This document shows positions 45,283 through 56,479 of a stretch of 64,000 nt of DNA, one piece after another. This DNA is from Leptobrachium leishanense. Lineage: Eukaryota > Chordata > Amphibia > Anura > Megophryidae. The DNA lies in contig CM019064.1 of NCBI GenBank assembly GCA_009667805.1, forward strand, positions 108,660,328 to 108,724,327, read 5' to 3'. The notes beneath the pieces are model-generated. The model was not told the DNA's origin. It ran no database searches and saw nothing but the letters and a program-made list of their open reading frames with translations. Positions within the stretch are counted from its first letter, which is position 1. Each line of letters opens with the position of its first letter. A program made the position numbers and the translations under genes.

Positions 45283-46332
45283 TACGTATCTGGTACAGGG
45301 CAGTGTTGTTAAGGTGTCTCTCAAAAGCTCACCGCCCATACTTGGATATACATAGAAAACGAAAATACAAAACATCATGCTACAGAATATCATATGCACA
45401 AGGTAGACACTATAGATGTGGGTTTTCAACTCACAAATAAAGAGCCCCAACACTTGCGCAGAGTGGACCTGTACCTCTGGTTTTGTTGTTTTCTCCCTTT
45501 CCAGGAAAACCAAACTTACTACGAAATTTTCTTGAACCCCAGTTCGTATACCAAAGATAGGGAAACAAGAACAAGCACAGAGAATGCTTTCCTGGTGTAA
45601 ATCTGGGTTATCATGGATCAACGTGTTCTTTTGCCGATTTTGAATTTACGGTTGGTGGAGCTACCATAGCTCTAAGATAGGCACGTGTGGATTTTTTGCT
45701 CGACTGTATAAATCCATAAAACCACCATGGATACAGGGACGTGGCTTAAAATCACATTTAATAAAAAAGAAGTAAAAAAATAAAAATAATAAAAGGAATA
45801 ATTACAGCTCCTGGAAGCGTTTCGCTGTATCAAACGGCTTCATCAGCTGGTATAACTTTTTATGTACCTTTAACATCATTATATAGCATACATAATTTAA
45901 AAACAATTGCCACACATGTCCTCAGTTTGTCCCATTTGGCGTACGTCTCATGCCTCCCACCGATCCTCATGTCTCCAATATGTTTTTCGGACGCCCGGAG
46001 TTTCACCATCTTGGACATGCGCCGTGTGCACTTCCGTGTTCCACGATGGTGTTTTGTGCCGATGACGTACTTCCGGTACTGCATCTCCGTGCTTATTCGA
46101 TGTGATTTCGCTACTAGCCACAGTTTATTAACTTCTTCCCTCATATAAGACAGAAGGGAGAGGGGAAGGCCCCGGAATGAGCCTCATCATTGAAACATAG
46201 CTATTCATACTCCCAATGACTGTATAAGGAATATTAGGGAAATGGAATTATCATAAAGCATATCATTAAAGAATTAAAACATACTGATGGGCATATTTTT
46301 CATATGGATATTTAAGCGATGTACACATCTGC
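45283..46332 (-). mobile_element. Penelope-like retroelement fragment (tentative)
   Basis: Read on the minus strand, a region with ACGTCATCGGCAC and GGAAGT words leads to CTGATGA...GAAACGC (45846-45817), followed by TTTTTTATTAAATGTGATTT. A hammerhead motif in a terminal repeat is a known property of Penelope-like elements, and the downstream string is one I associate with frog copies. No reverse transcriptase or GIY-YIG domain is preserved, so the family call rests on the motif. Confidence 0.45.
45811..45846 (-). ncRNA. Hammerhead-ribozyme-like motif, best-preserved copy
   Basis: On the minus strand: box 1 CTGATGA (45846-45840) is intact. One extra A and the stem II arms GCCG/CAGC around a 7-base loop follow (45838-45824), with one of four pairs mismatched. 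Box 2 GAAA (45823-45820) is intact. Then CGC-TTC supplies a possible U-H cleavage dinucleotide. Stem I pairing is not convincing. If functional, such RNAs self-cleave retroelement transcripts. The match to conserved boxes is direct observation; activity is unproven. Confidence 0.45.
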
Positions 46333-47147
46333 TACAGTGGGGCAAAAAAGTATTTATTTAGTCAGCCACCAGTTGTGCAGGTTCTCCCACTAAAAAAGAT
46401 GAGAGAGGTCTGTAATTGTCATCATAGGTACACTTTAACTATGAGAGACAAAATGAGAAAAAAAAAACCCAGAAAATCACATTGCCTGATTTTCAAAGAA
46501 TTTATTTGCAAATTACGGTGGAAAATAAGTATTTGGTCACCTACAGTGCAGTACAAACAAGATTGCTGGCTCTCACAGACCTGTAACGTCTTCTTTAAGA
46601 GGCTCCTCTGTCCTTCACTAGTTACCTGTATGAAAGGCACCTGTTTGAACTTGTTATGAGTATAAAAGACACCTGTTCACAACCTCAAACAGACACAGTC
46701 CAAACTCCACTATGGTCAAGACCAAAGAGCTGTCGAAGGACACCAGAAACAAAATTGTAGACCTGCACCAGGCTGGGAAGGCTGAATCTGCAATAGGCAA
46801 GCAGCTTGGTGTGAAGAAATCAACTGTGGGAGCAATCATTAGAAAATGGAAGACATACATGAACACTGATAATCTCCATCGATCTGGGGCTCCACGCAAG
46901 ATCTCACCCCGTGGGGTCAAAATGATCACAAGTAGACATGTGCACAGCACAAAATTTCGTTTTGAACTAATGGATTAGTCCTAAAATACAATTTATTTAG
47001 TTACTAAAGAAATTCGTTTTCAGTTCTTTAGTATGAAAACTAATTTCATTCATCTGAAAACCAATGGATACAATTACTATTGTAGTGGCTCCTCCGAGGG
47101 CTGAGATCGCTGCTTGTTACAGTATCTCTCACTCTCAGCACAATGTG

Positions 47148-47276
47148 GGCCATATTACATAGTTGGTGCTAACTTAATCAGAGCTGTTGTAAACTTCCCA
47201 GAGCCATTATAGCCTATGGAGGTTTTCAGTTTACAACAGCTCTGGTTAAGTTAGCACAACATTGTAATACTGCCCC
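47148..47276. mobile_element. Hairpin MITE inside the hAT MITE
   Basis: 129 bp. Arms GGCCATATTACATAG...GTTTAC and the inverse, ending GTAATACTGCCCC, with inner palindrome AACTTAATCAGAGCTGTTGT against its near inverse. GTG lies on both sides (47145-47147 and 47277-47279). The sister hAT copy at 59953-62277 has the uninterrupted site (inverse of CAGCACAATGTGTCAGGCAA, near 61357-61376), which confirms the insertion. Confidence 0.88.
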
Positions 47277-47539
47277 GTGTCAGGCAAAGCTGTTACAGTA
47301 ACTGACTGCTGCTCATAACACAGCGCTCAGAGTTTCAGTAAAACTAGTAAATAATATTTTTATATATAAGAGGTTAGAACAATATTATTTCCTTGTTTTA
47401 CTGAAACTCTGAGCGCTGTTACAGTCAGTTACTGTAAGAACTGAGCCTGATACATTGTACTGAAGATAATGTAACAAGCAGCCGATCTCAGTGCTCACAG
47501 CACTGGATTTAAAGGGCTGAAAAAAAAAGGATCCTCTCT

Positions 47540-47775
47540 GTATAATGTTTAGAACTCCTCCTGCATTAATTAATACCCCTCTCTGTATAATGTATACACA
47601 TCTCCTGCATTAATTAATTAATGTCCCTCTCTGTATAGAACATCCTCCTCAATTTATACCTTTCTCTGTATAATGTATATAACATCCTCCTGCATTAATA
47701 CCCCTCTCTGTATAATGTATAGAACATCCTCCTGCATTAATTAATGCCCCTCTCTGTATAGAACATCCTACTGCA
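47540..47775. repeat. Internal minisatellite of the hAT MITE
   Basis: About five units of roughly 50-56 bp with CCCCTCTCTGTATAATGTAT and AGAACATCCTCCTGCATTAA. The same unit, inverted, is at 60885-61125 in copy 2. Confidence 0.88.
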
Positions 47776-49164
47776 TTGGCATGTGGAGGGTGCAGAACTT
47801 CGGATGTTGCGCTCTTCATTGCTGGTCTCCTTCATCAATGTAATATCACAAAAAGGACTGAAACTAAAATGTAGTGCATTTTATTTTAGTTTCTTTCGTT
47901 TTCTGTACTGAGCAGTTTCGTTTCTCTTGAGTCATACTAAAACTAAATTATCCCAAAATTCTGACTAAATCGTTTTAGTACTAAAACGAATGCACATGTC
48001 TAATCACAAGAACGAGGAGCAAAAATCCCAGAACCACACGGGGGGGACCTAGTGAATGACCTGCAGAGAGCTGGGACCAAAATAACAAAGGCTACCATCA
48101 GTAACACACTATGTCGCCAGAGACTCAAATCCTGCAGTGCCAGATGTGTCCCCATGCTTAAGCCAGTACATGTCCGGGCCCGTCTGAAGTTTGCTAGAGA
48201 GCATTTGGATGATCCAGAAGAGGATTGGGAGAATGTTATATGGTCAGATGAAACCAAAGTAGAACTTTTTGGTAAAAACTCAACTCGTCATGTTTGGAGG
48301 AGAGAGAATGCTGAGTTGCATCCAAAGAACACCATACCTACTGTGAAGCATGGTGGCGGAAACATCATGCTTTGGGGCATCATGCTTTGTTTTTCTGCAA
48401 AGGGACCAGGACGACTGATCCGTGTAAAGGGAGGAATGAATGGGGCCATGTATCGTGAGATTTTGAGTGAAAACCTCCTTCCATCAGCAAGGGCATTGAA
48501 GATGAAACGTGGCTGGGTCTTTCAGCAGGACAATGATCCCAAACACACCGCCCGGGCAAAGGAGTGGCTTCGTAAGAAGCATATCAAGGTCCTTGAGTGG
48601 CCTAGCCAGTCTCCAGATCGCAACCCCATAGAAAACCTTTGGAGGGAGTTGAAGATCCGTGTTGCCCAGCGACAGCCCCAAAACATCACTGCTCTAGAGG
48701 AGATCTGCATGGAGGAATGGGCAAAATACCAGCAACAGTGTGTAAAAACCTTGTGAAGACTTACAGAAAACGTTTGACCTCTGTCATTGCCAACAAAGGA
48801 TATATAAAAAAGTATGGAGATGGACTTTTGATATTGACCAAATACTTATTTTCCACCATAATTTGCAAATAAATTCTTTAAAAGTCAGACAATGTGATTT
48901 TCTGGATTTTTTTCTCTCATTTTGTCTCTCATAGTTGAAGTGTACCCATGATGACAATTACAGGCCTTTCTCATCTTTTTAAGTGGGAGAAGCTGCACAA
49001 TTGGTGGCTGACTAAATACTATTTTGCCCCACTGTATATTATTACATAATTTTCAAAATCACACATTTATTCTTTTGATCTGCAGTAAAAAGTCTCTTTA
49101 ATTATCTTTTAGGATCTTTTAAGCATTTTTGGGATATTTTCAGCAAAAAAAAGGTTGTTTTTTC

Positions 49165-50311
49165 TTAACCACTGGGCTGCGGCGGACGCGTTCACTCAGC
49201 CCAAGTGGAGAATAGTCTGCGAAGGACGCGCTGAGCGCGTACTGTGTTCACAGCCCGCGATTGGATGGTATTTCGGCCGATCGCGCGTGGCCACCTGGTG
49301 CCGGCTGACATTTTTAGATGTCAGCCCAGCCTCTAGGACCCCGGACACAAGAATAGACGCCATCATGCTGGGCGCGATGATGTCTATTCCAGGCACACAC
49401 CCCCACCAGTGCAGTGAAGGTGCCTGAATGGGAGGGGGTCCTTTGGACCCCTCTCTCTCCCAATCTGTATGGGCACACACAAAAGGCAGGCACCGCTTAG
49501 AAGGGCACAGCTGAATCGCGATTAGGGGCTGAATCGCGATTCGGCGGCAACAGGCGCCGGATCGCGGTCCTCTTCCAGAGGTGGCCGACATCTTGGATGT
49601 CGGCCAAGCCTCCAGGACCTCCCCCCTTTACTGGCATCATCGTGCATGGACGCAATGATGTCAGTTCGGGAGTTAACCACTAGCTGCCACCTATGGTGAA
49701 GATAGGGGGTTACCATGAACCCCCTATCTCCCGATCCGTGGCAGCTAGCGGTTAATGTTTGGTATCATTGGAACGGCCAGAGCATGACTGTTAAAAGTAA
49801 AGAAAAAATTTTTTAAAATAAAAATCTAAATAAAAAGTAAAAACATAAGTTTTTTGGGGTTTTATTAATGCAGCAATATTGTTCCCATTTCAATTATAAT
49901 GTGAGAAATGATGCTGCACTAACAATTTTTTCAAGGGGGGTTTGCTAAAAATCCCATAATCCCCCCAAACATATGTAACGGGTAACAATTTCAATTTTTT
50001 TTAACCCATAGAAAATAAAAACACAAAAGCTCACATGATAAAATGTGAAAAAAAAACACTTTACACGTTGTAGATTATTGAAAATTCTAATTTTATTGCA
50101 TTTTTTTGTTATAATTGTCAGGCAGGACATGACGTATACATATTATAATGATATATTATGAATCTGCTAAGTCTGCCGGAAAGAACGATATAAATTTGTC
50201 TGGGTCGTACAATAAAACGTGACTTCAAATTGCGTTTAAACATTATGAGCGAAACCTGTAAAAATGAGCTCAGCATACAGGGGTGAAATTGCTCAGCAGC
50301 GAAAGGGTTAA
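49165..50311. mobile_element. piggyBac-type MITE inside the CAGGGTTATTC element
   Basis: TTAA at 49165-49168 and 50308-50311. The left end reads TTAACCACTGGGCTGCGGC, the right GCTCAGCAGCGAAAGGGTTAA. The GC-rich core has ATGTCGGCCAAGCCTCC and GGTGGCAGCTAG-type hairpins. The family resumes on both sides of it. It is independent of the Tc1 insertion. Confidence 0.88.
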
Positions 50312-50827
50312 ATAGCGTTTCTTTTTTCTGTAATAGACCTTTTAATTATTATTCATAGGACCTTATATGTTAATTCCAGACATTTTCATCCAGTAGTTTT
50401 TTTTGCAAATAGCGTTTAAAATTTGACACTTTCAATGCTTTTTTTTTTGTTGCTATTTTTACCTTGTTCGTCAGCTTGCTGGCTTTTTTCGGCGGCTGGT
50501 CAGCGTTATGATTATAAGTAAATAAATAAAGTATTTTACCAGAAACTTTGGCGAACGGTCGGCTTTTTTACGGATGTGTTTAGTGTGTGTTTTGTGGCGG
50601 CTCGAGTGATCAGATACTTCGGATGGCATCAGATGCCTTTTGCAGAGGATATTCAGCTTCTGTTCAGTGATTATTTATCTATTTTTATTTATTTTTTTTG
50701 CAGATTTTCGGGTTCTATCCATGCACTACGGGGCCCCTGCGGTAAATGCAGAATTAACCATAGAGTCAGCAAAATTGATTTCCCGAAGTGCGGGGAACGA
50801 AAGACCACCGAAATCTGAATAACCCCT

Positions 50828-51723
50828 ATGGAGCCACATACAGCTAAAGTCACAGTTCTTAAAATAAGTGAATTACCTTTATGGCCCATTGTTCTAAGCA
50901 AAGGACATCTATAAAAAAGCTGTTAAAAACATTACTAATATAAATTCACCTATTATTATTTTTCTTGCTGCAGAACAGGAAGAAAACAAGAGAAGGTCCT
51001 TAACTATAGAAACCTTGATTATTACAGCTATTTCTATGATACATTGTTTTACATTGAAATTCTAATAATACAGACACAGCCCTGTCACATATTACTCCGT
51101 GTAGATTTTAAAAAAACATCTATACTAAGATGTACACTACACTTACGCCTTGCTATTAGCACTGCAAGTGTAAGTTCAAATCTTAACTGATTCCACCTCT
51201 TGTAGAAAGAAAATACTTCTCTTAACACGACTATTTCATAATTTACATTTCATCGGCAATAGCAAAAACAAGAGTACAGCTGAATCATTAGCTATTAAAG
51301 AAAAAATATGTCTTTTAGGTCCTATCAGCTTATTTTTATCTTGATAACATAAAATTTCTATCTTTGCTGAAGTTAAACTGAATACATTTTACAATCGCAT
51401 GCAGTTGGCTAATGAACTGTGTGATTAATAGACTGTGCTCGGAGCATATCACATGATATAAGAGTCTGCTGCTGATTGCTGATTATTGAAGCACAAAACA
51501 AGGTTTTTGATGCATCGGATATGAACAGTTGTGCCAAACAGTGTTTGAATAAATTCTCACAGTATCTTATAATATAAGAAATGTTTTTGCCACTATGAAA
51601 AGTTTGCAAGTCATAAAATACAATTAAAAATGTAAATAAACACACACTTAACAAAATAGAAAAATGCGTCTTTGCATAAAATAAATATAATACTTATTAT
51701 ATTTTATAAATAGCTCAACATAC
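50828..51723. other. AT-rich sequence, no feature seen
   Basis: No exon or repeat terminus is recognised. Confidence 0.5.
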
Positions 51724-51726
51724 TAA

Positions 51727-52452
51727 GGGCCCTATTACAATCTTCACGCAAATGTTTGCGCCGGCGCAAAAATGCATTAACTCGAGGGGTAAAACCCTTT
51801 GCACAGAACGTCGTATTACAAAGTCAGCGCAACAAACGCGGGTGAACCTGCGCAAACCCTGCACGAGCGTACTGTACTGCGCGCGTCCTATACTTAACAT
51901 TGTGAGCTCAGATGCGTTTGGTGCTCGTACGCGGATGGTATTACAATCTATGCGCAGTTTGTAACGCACTGCCTTTGCGCGCAGAATTTAAGCAACTCCT
52001 AAAAGCTGGTGTTAATGGCAAATCTGATCAACCTGGCCGAAACCAAATACACCAGCCCAAAAAAAAAAAAAACAGCAAAGTATAATTACACATTCTACTC
52101 ATACCAAACCAATAAAATTGAGAAGTTGTGTGTGTTTTTATTATTGCTGCAGCATATATACTCAGATTGACTTTGACAGGTGCAAAAACTTAACGTGAGA
52201 TAATTGTGGTTCTTAATTCTGATTCGCTGAATTGCGTGAAAAAAAAACAGTCCGCACACTGATTTCTGTGCGCAACGTTACTGTGCGCGCGCGTTTGTGC
52301 GCGTCTGTTTTACACGCGTTATTGCTCGACGGATGAAAAAATACACGAGGATTGTAATTCCAGCATTGATTTACACGCGTTAACTTTGAACGCTTGGCGC
52401 ACAAATTCACGCGTTGCGCGAGCGTTTTAACGCGAGGATTGTAATAGGGACC
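51727..52452. mobile_element. Harbinger-like MITE (ATTACAATCTTC family), copy 2
   Basis: 726 bp. Ends GGGCCCTATTACAATCTTC and GAGGATTGTAATAGGGACC, exact TAA TSD at 51724-51726 and 52453-52455. CpG- and GCGC-rich arms; the AT-rich middle shares 'CTCCTAAAAGCTGGTG' with copy 1. No coding capacity. Confidence 0.9.
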
Positions 52453-52468
52453 TAAATATATGGGAATA

Positions 52469-52492
52469 TTTGAAATATATGTTTACTTTATC
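52469..52492. repeat. 24-bp direct repeat, left copy
   Basis: TTTGAAATATATGTTTACTT followed by TATC occurs here and again at 53634-53657. Both are followed by related but rearranged words (TCACTGTTC/GAACAGTGA and CAGGA/TCCTG). They may mark a local duplication or an old insertion footprint. Confidence 0.7.
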
Positions 52493-52785
52493 GCTCTTTC
52501 ACAGGAAGGATAATCACTGTTCAGATGAAGAAATGTATTCTTATTTAATCTCTGTCTATCAATCTATCATACGGCAGAATGGTCGCCACAATGTTTATTT
52601 GCGTTTAATTTTCTTATATTTCTTTGCCCCTGTAGTTAGGGTAGAGTGTTGTGTGATATACTGTGCTGTTTTCCCTATGAGTATCTGTATGTAACAGTTA
52701 CAGTTACAAGTTTTTATAAAAGCACAAACAAGTTCCATTGCGCTGTACAATGTGTAGGACAGAATAACAATATACATACAAGTTA

Positions 52786-53212
52786 GGCTGGGGTCAGTAT
52801 AACGCATTTTTAATGTGCGTTTAGGCGCACTTAATCACGGCCGCAGTAGCAGCAAATGACGGGCAATGACGGCCAATATACGAAGTACGGCCGCACGAAA
52901 GTTCGGCCGCGCAACGCAAGCAGCAAACGAACACATTTTTTCGAGAACGCAGAACCGCTAGTACTGACGTACAGAGTGCGCTGCGCCCGCATAGCGGCGT
53001 GTATGCGTGATTAGGAGACGTCAGACGCTGCTCATTTCCAGGCAACATAACGTCCAGACATCCAAAGTTTCCTGGTTTGGATCCGTAACAAATCACGCAT
53101 GAAAATGCGCATCGTATAACCATTTTAGAGCATTCCGTGAAAAAATACGTCAATGCGTTCGGACGCACTTTTTGACGGTCGCTGTGAATAATGCGTTTGT
53201 TTGACCCTAGCC
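52786..53212. mobile_element. Harbinger-type MITE, copy 7
   Basis: 427 bp. Ends GGCTGGGGTCAGTATAACG and TTGTTTGACCCTAGCC, exact TTA TSD at 52783-52785 and 53213-53215. Orientation as copies at 9271 and 27725. The 171-residue open frame across it is chance in CpG-rich sequence. Confidence 0.92.
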
Positions 53213-53633
53213 TTAGACACACAGAACAGTAGGAGAGAAGACCCTTTGAAAGAGTGTACAATCTAACCATTTGCTTGGCTTTAACCCAAATCCCCCCCCC
53301 CCAGTAACTGGTTTGGACTGGATATCCCAGGGACATTTCCCAACCTTTGTTAGTAGACCAGTGTATGTGTGTGTGAGGGGAGGGCTATTGGGGGGATTTG
53401 CAGCATGGAAACCTTGGGGCGTGCTTTTACTTTTGAATGTCTGTACTGAAACCCACAATAAAGGCATTCCGAGTTTGGTGTTCACCCTGAAACTTTTTGG
53501 CCACAGTACTATGTGTCGTCTAGTCTGTGGAGCTACGATCACCTACACTCTCACCTCCTAGCACAGTGGAAGGGGCAGTAGTCAGGACGGAAGTGCCGAG
53601 CTTGGGTACTAGAATCTGTAGCATAAGGGGATT

Positions 53634-53657
53634 TTTGAAATATATGTTTACTTTATC
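53634..53657. repeat. 24-bp direct repeat, right copy
   Basis: Perfect match to 52469-52492, 1.16 kb away, with MITE copy 7 between them. Confidence 0.7.
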
Positions 53658-53836
53658 TCTTGAACAGTGATTACCCGTCCTGTGACAAAGAAAAACGCAT
53701 GCTTATATAGTTTCTATTTAAGTATAATATTCCATGATTACTCTTAAACACCATTTTTCAGTTATATTAGCATAATTCATACAACATATTTATGCTAGAT
53801 GAGGCTAGATGAGGCTTGGTAAACATGCTAGATTAA

Positions 53837-54014
53837 GGCCGGGTGCACACGAGCGCACTCAGAGTGGAAGGAACATCCGTGAGAGTTGACGCTCCTTCCA
53901 CCCGACTTCGTGCGCGCACAAGTGACCAGCCCCGTCTCAGCATCACATGGCTGCGGCGGACGCCGGCAAGTGCCTGCGCACGGGCGCACTAAGTATGCTC
54001 GTGTCCACCCGGCC
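53837..54014. mobile_element. Short Harbinger-like MITE (GGCCGGGTG family)
   Basis: 178 bp. Ends GGCCGGGTGCACACGAGCG and CTCGTGTCCACCCGGCC, with TAA on the left and TTA on the right. It has a CpG-rich interior. The ends resemble but are not the same as the GGCTAGGGTCAGAC family. Confidence 0.75.
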
Positions 54015-54017
54015 TTA

Positions 54018-54868
54018 GGGCAACACAATTAAATTTTGGGGAAGTACAACACTCATTTGTTATATTCACAGGTTTTCTGACAGATGGTTGCTCTGCCACA
54101 AATAATTGTTATTGAGACACAATTCTTATATTTAGAATCAAAAAGTGATGATGTTTACATTTAAACGATTGCACCTTATTTCTGATAGTTTACTGGCTTT
54201 TTAGAAAAGTATACATATTTCCGCTTTCTATTCTTGACTTTTAACATATAGAAGTAGAAGTATTCATCCAAAATATGACTTCTTTAGTTACAATTGATAC
54301 TTTAGTTATCGCTTCAAAGAAATAATTACACATTTGAGTTATGATCTGCCAGATGGAGCCAAACGTCAGTGACTAAAATGTGAAAAGATGGCATATGTGC
54401 AATTAAAATGCCAGTTACAGATCACAAATGCATCGGAAATAGGATTTTGGAGCAAGTTATCCCCATCTACCCCTGGAAGGTATTCTGAGGCTGCCTGCAT
54501 TACATGGTGTATAAGATAAAATAGACAGAGAGGATTCTGGAGATTCTAGAAACTTGGAAATAACTTTTAGGATTCTTCCAGAGTAATACAGAAATTGACA
54601 TAGGATTAGCTAAAATGATGACTGCATTATTCTGATCTCAAGGATTTCAGTGAATTGCCAGTAGCATGGCTGCTGTTCAATTTGTTTTAGCAGATGAATC
54701 TAATCCTGTTTTATCCATGTAATCCTATTTTGTCCCATAAAATTCTGGACTAGCAGTATTGATTGTATCAGGCTCTGTCATCACCACAGTGCCTTGTGTA
54801 ATCACTTTATTCCAGTACTACAGATTATAGCTTGTAGCATATAGTATCACTTTCACATGGTTATTAGA

Positions 54869-54870
<2 letters not shown>
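54018..54870. other. AT-rich sequence, no feature seen
   Basis: No exon or transposon end is recognised. Confidence 0.5.
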
Positions 54871-54899
<29 letters not shown>

Positions 54900-55390
54900 C
54901 TTCATTTATACAGCGCCAACAGTTTTCACTGCACTTTACAATGGGAATTGGGGTTTAATTCTCACAGATTTACAAACAAATTTAAGAAACAGAGACAAGA
55001 GGTGTGGAAGGTCCTGCTCGCATGAGTTTACAATCTTGAGGAGTTAGGGAAAAAAAAAAACAAGAAGAGTTACCATCATATTAGTGGCAAGGATTTCTAA
55101 TTTATAGACATTTATATCAGTTTATATCAGAAATGTGACGGGTATGATGTTGAAACAAGCTTTGAAAACCATAATGATGTGGGAAGGGTAATTGAGTAGA
55201 AGGATTAATCAGGAATGTGATTCACTAATCTGAAGATCTTGTTTTTGAGGGATTTCTTGAAGGACCGAATAAAAAGTGGAGGCTTTGATAGGGTGAAGTA
55301 GGTCATTCCACAGAACTGGTGCTGCTGATGAGATGTATTGAAGGCACCACTTGGCGACACGTCAGGGAACAGAAGACAGGTGGAGGTCAC
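54871..55390 (-). mobile_element. L2-like LINE 3' region
   Basis: An (ATT)n run at 54871-54899 followed by TTTATACAGCGCCAACAG, CACTTTACAATGGG and CATGAGTTTACAATCTTGAG is the inverse of an L2-clade 3' end. The frame at 55205-55390 (with 'FRSFKKSLKN') resembles a LINE C-terminus only weakly. Confidence 0.6.
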
Positions 55391-55879
55391 TCATTATTCA
55401 TAATGCTAGAAAGAAAAATACATTGTGTGCTACAGTCTGTTGTGATTCTATCCTACTTTTAGGATGGCTGTGACTGGGTTTTTATAGTTAATAAGTTGTC
55501 CCTCTACTATTCTTCCTGGTACATTTTACCATCTTACACTTGGAAGTTTAAGTTCATAAGTGCAATTGTGGATATGACTCACTTATTACAAAGTTCAACA
55601 AAATGAAGCCAGTTATACTAAGAATGTAATAAAACATCCAGGGAGGAGTGATAATTATTGTAGTGGTAAAGGAGGAGAGACCAAACCTGCAGTATTTTAT
55701 ATGGGAAAGTAAGCCATGAACCGGCATGGTGAAATGACATCTCACTGTGGAGGTCAGGACCCCTGTCTGGAGCCCCCCAGCACCCCACATAAAGCCCGCC
55801 GCAGACATAAGAAAGGCAAACCTGGTGCTGCGTTGTCCTGAGTGCAGGGCAGCACTTCCATAAAACTGCTTTCAGGATG
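55391..55879. other. Sequence without a clear feature
   Basis: May contain the 5' part of the LTR-like unit that follows. I cannot place a boundary. Confidence 0.4.
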
Positions 55880-56426
55880 TCCAACCTTGCTCACAGCACT
55901 GCAGGTCTAACAGGTGCCTCCAATTAACACAGTGACTGTTTCCCTACTTAAGGGTGGAGCACCCAGCAGGCAATGCTTCAGCATTATGGTTCCTGAGCCA
56001 GCAAGCGAAGCACACTGATCCAGAATCTATCCTGTGCTTACTCTCTGCATCAAGTCTCCCGAGCCATCCAGAGACTTCATCCTAGACCCCTGCATCCTGG
56101 TTTCCCGCTGATCATCGGTCTCCTGATTCCTCAGCAATCAAGAAACCATTCAGCCCTTTTCCTGTCCTGTCTCGTATCCCCAGTAAGTCTCCTACGTGTG
56201 TCTGCCCTCTGTGTCTCATTGTATTGTGTCTCCTGCATCCCTTTGTGTCCACCAAGATTGCATATTCCATTGGTCCCTCTCCTTAAGTTCTGCCCTTCAT
56301 CCTGCATAACCTGGACTTATTATTTATCTGAATCCTACAAATAAACCCCTGTTTTCCCTAACCTGGTCTCCGTGTGTCTCTGCATCCTGGGTTCGGAACC
56401 TTGCCTGTCACGCTGGTGCCTTACAG
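55880..56426 (+). mobile_element. LTR-like sequence (Gypsy-style), plus strand
   Basis: Has a TATA-like CCTACTTAAGGG near 55953, a pyrimidine-rich transcribed-looking stretch, a CAAATAAACCCC polyA-type signal near 56338, and a tail ending GGTTCGGAACCTTGCCTGTC and CCTTACA. The order promoter, R, polyA, U5 fits an LTR. The 5' terminus and TSD are not identified. Confidence 0.45.
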
Positions 56427-56479
56427 TGGGCTGGATTCACTAAAGGGTCACATTACATAGTGGCTACACTGCAACGAGC

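Larger units (their letters stand above)
46933..48002. mobile_element. hAT MITE (TAGACATGTGCA family), copy 1
   Basis: 1070 bp. TIRs TAGACATGTGCACAGC and TGCACATGTCTA, exact 8-bp TSD ATCACAAG at 46925-46932 and 48003-48010. It splits the Tc1 transposase. It has no coding capacity. Subterminal words such as GTACTAAAACGA and ACTAAAGAAATTCG repeat. It carries a hairpin MITE (47148) and a minisatellite (47540). Copy 2 is at 59953. Confidence 0.95.
46712..48872 (+). pseudogene. Tc1 transposase split by a MITE
   Basis: Cut-and-paste DDE transposase inserting at TA. The N-terminal part (46712-46932) has the paired-type helix-turn-helix: '[18 protein letters not shown]' and '[19 protein letters not shown]'. 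After the guest the gene resumes at about 48003. The catalytic domain shows 'IWSDETK' (48240), 'QQDNDPKHT' (48530) and 'NPIENLW' (48625), the intact D-D-E triad of a Tc1 enzyme (third residue E, 34 after the second D). An extra G in the G-run at 48040-48046 shifts the frame just after the insertion. A second shift near 48726 leads to a TGA at 48754, while the true C-terminus continues in another frame to 48872. It is inactive but fairly young. Confidence 0.93.
46333..49036 (+). mobile_element. Tc1/mariner transposon interrupted by a hAT MITE
   Basis: Ends CAGTGGGGCAAAAAAGTATT and ATACTATTTTGCCCCACTG, with TA on both sides (46333-46334 and 49035-49036). Long arms of about 200 bp contain inverted TTCTCCCACT...GATGAGA segments. 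Subtracting the guest at 46933-48002 leaves about 1.63 kb, the standard Tc1 length. It carries one transposase gene, now broken. It sits within Penelope-like sequence or at its edge. Confidence 0.95.
44959..50827. mobile_element. CAGGGTTATTC-family element split by several insertions
   Basis: Left part 44959-45282 starts CAAGGTTATTCAGAGAGAGC and runs into the shared module (CCCATAGGTTTCAATGTTAA, 45216-45282). The module resumes after 49070 (GTAAAAAGTCTCTTTAATTA, then GGATCTTTTAAGCATTTTTG). After a piggyBac-type MITE, the family interior continues from 50312 to the end TCTGAATAACCCCTA. The host element proper is therefore about 0.9 kb, and roughly 5 kb was added by later insertions: Penelope-like sequence, a Tc1 transposon with its own guests, and a TTAA MITE. 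Confidence 0.8.

Noticed and set aside
44959..50827. One large autonomous element of 5.9 kb
   Set aside because: The internal pieces have their own TIRs and TSDs, and family members elsewhere are about 0.9 kb, so this is a nest.
52821..53336. 171-residue minus-strand open frame
   Set aside because: It runs across a non-coding Harbinger-type MITE and its flank. Similar frames occur in other copies at the same place, with no protein family resemblance.
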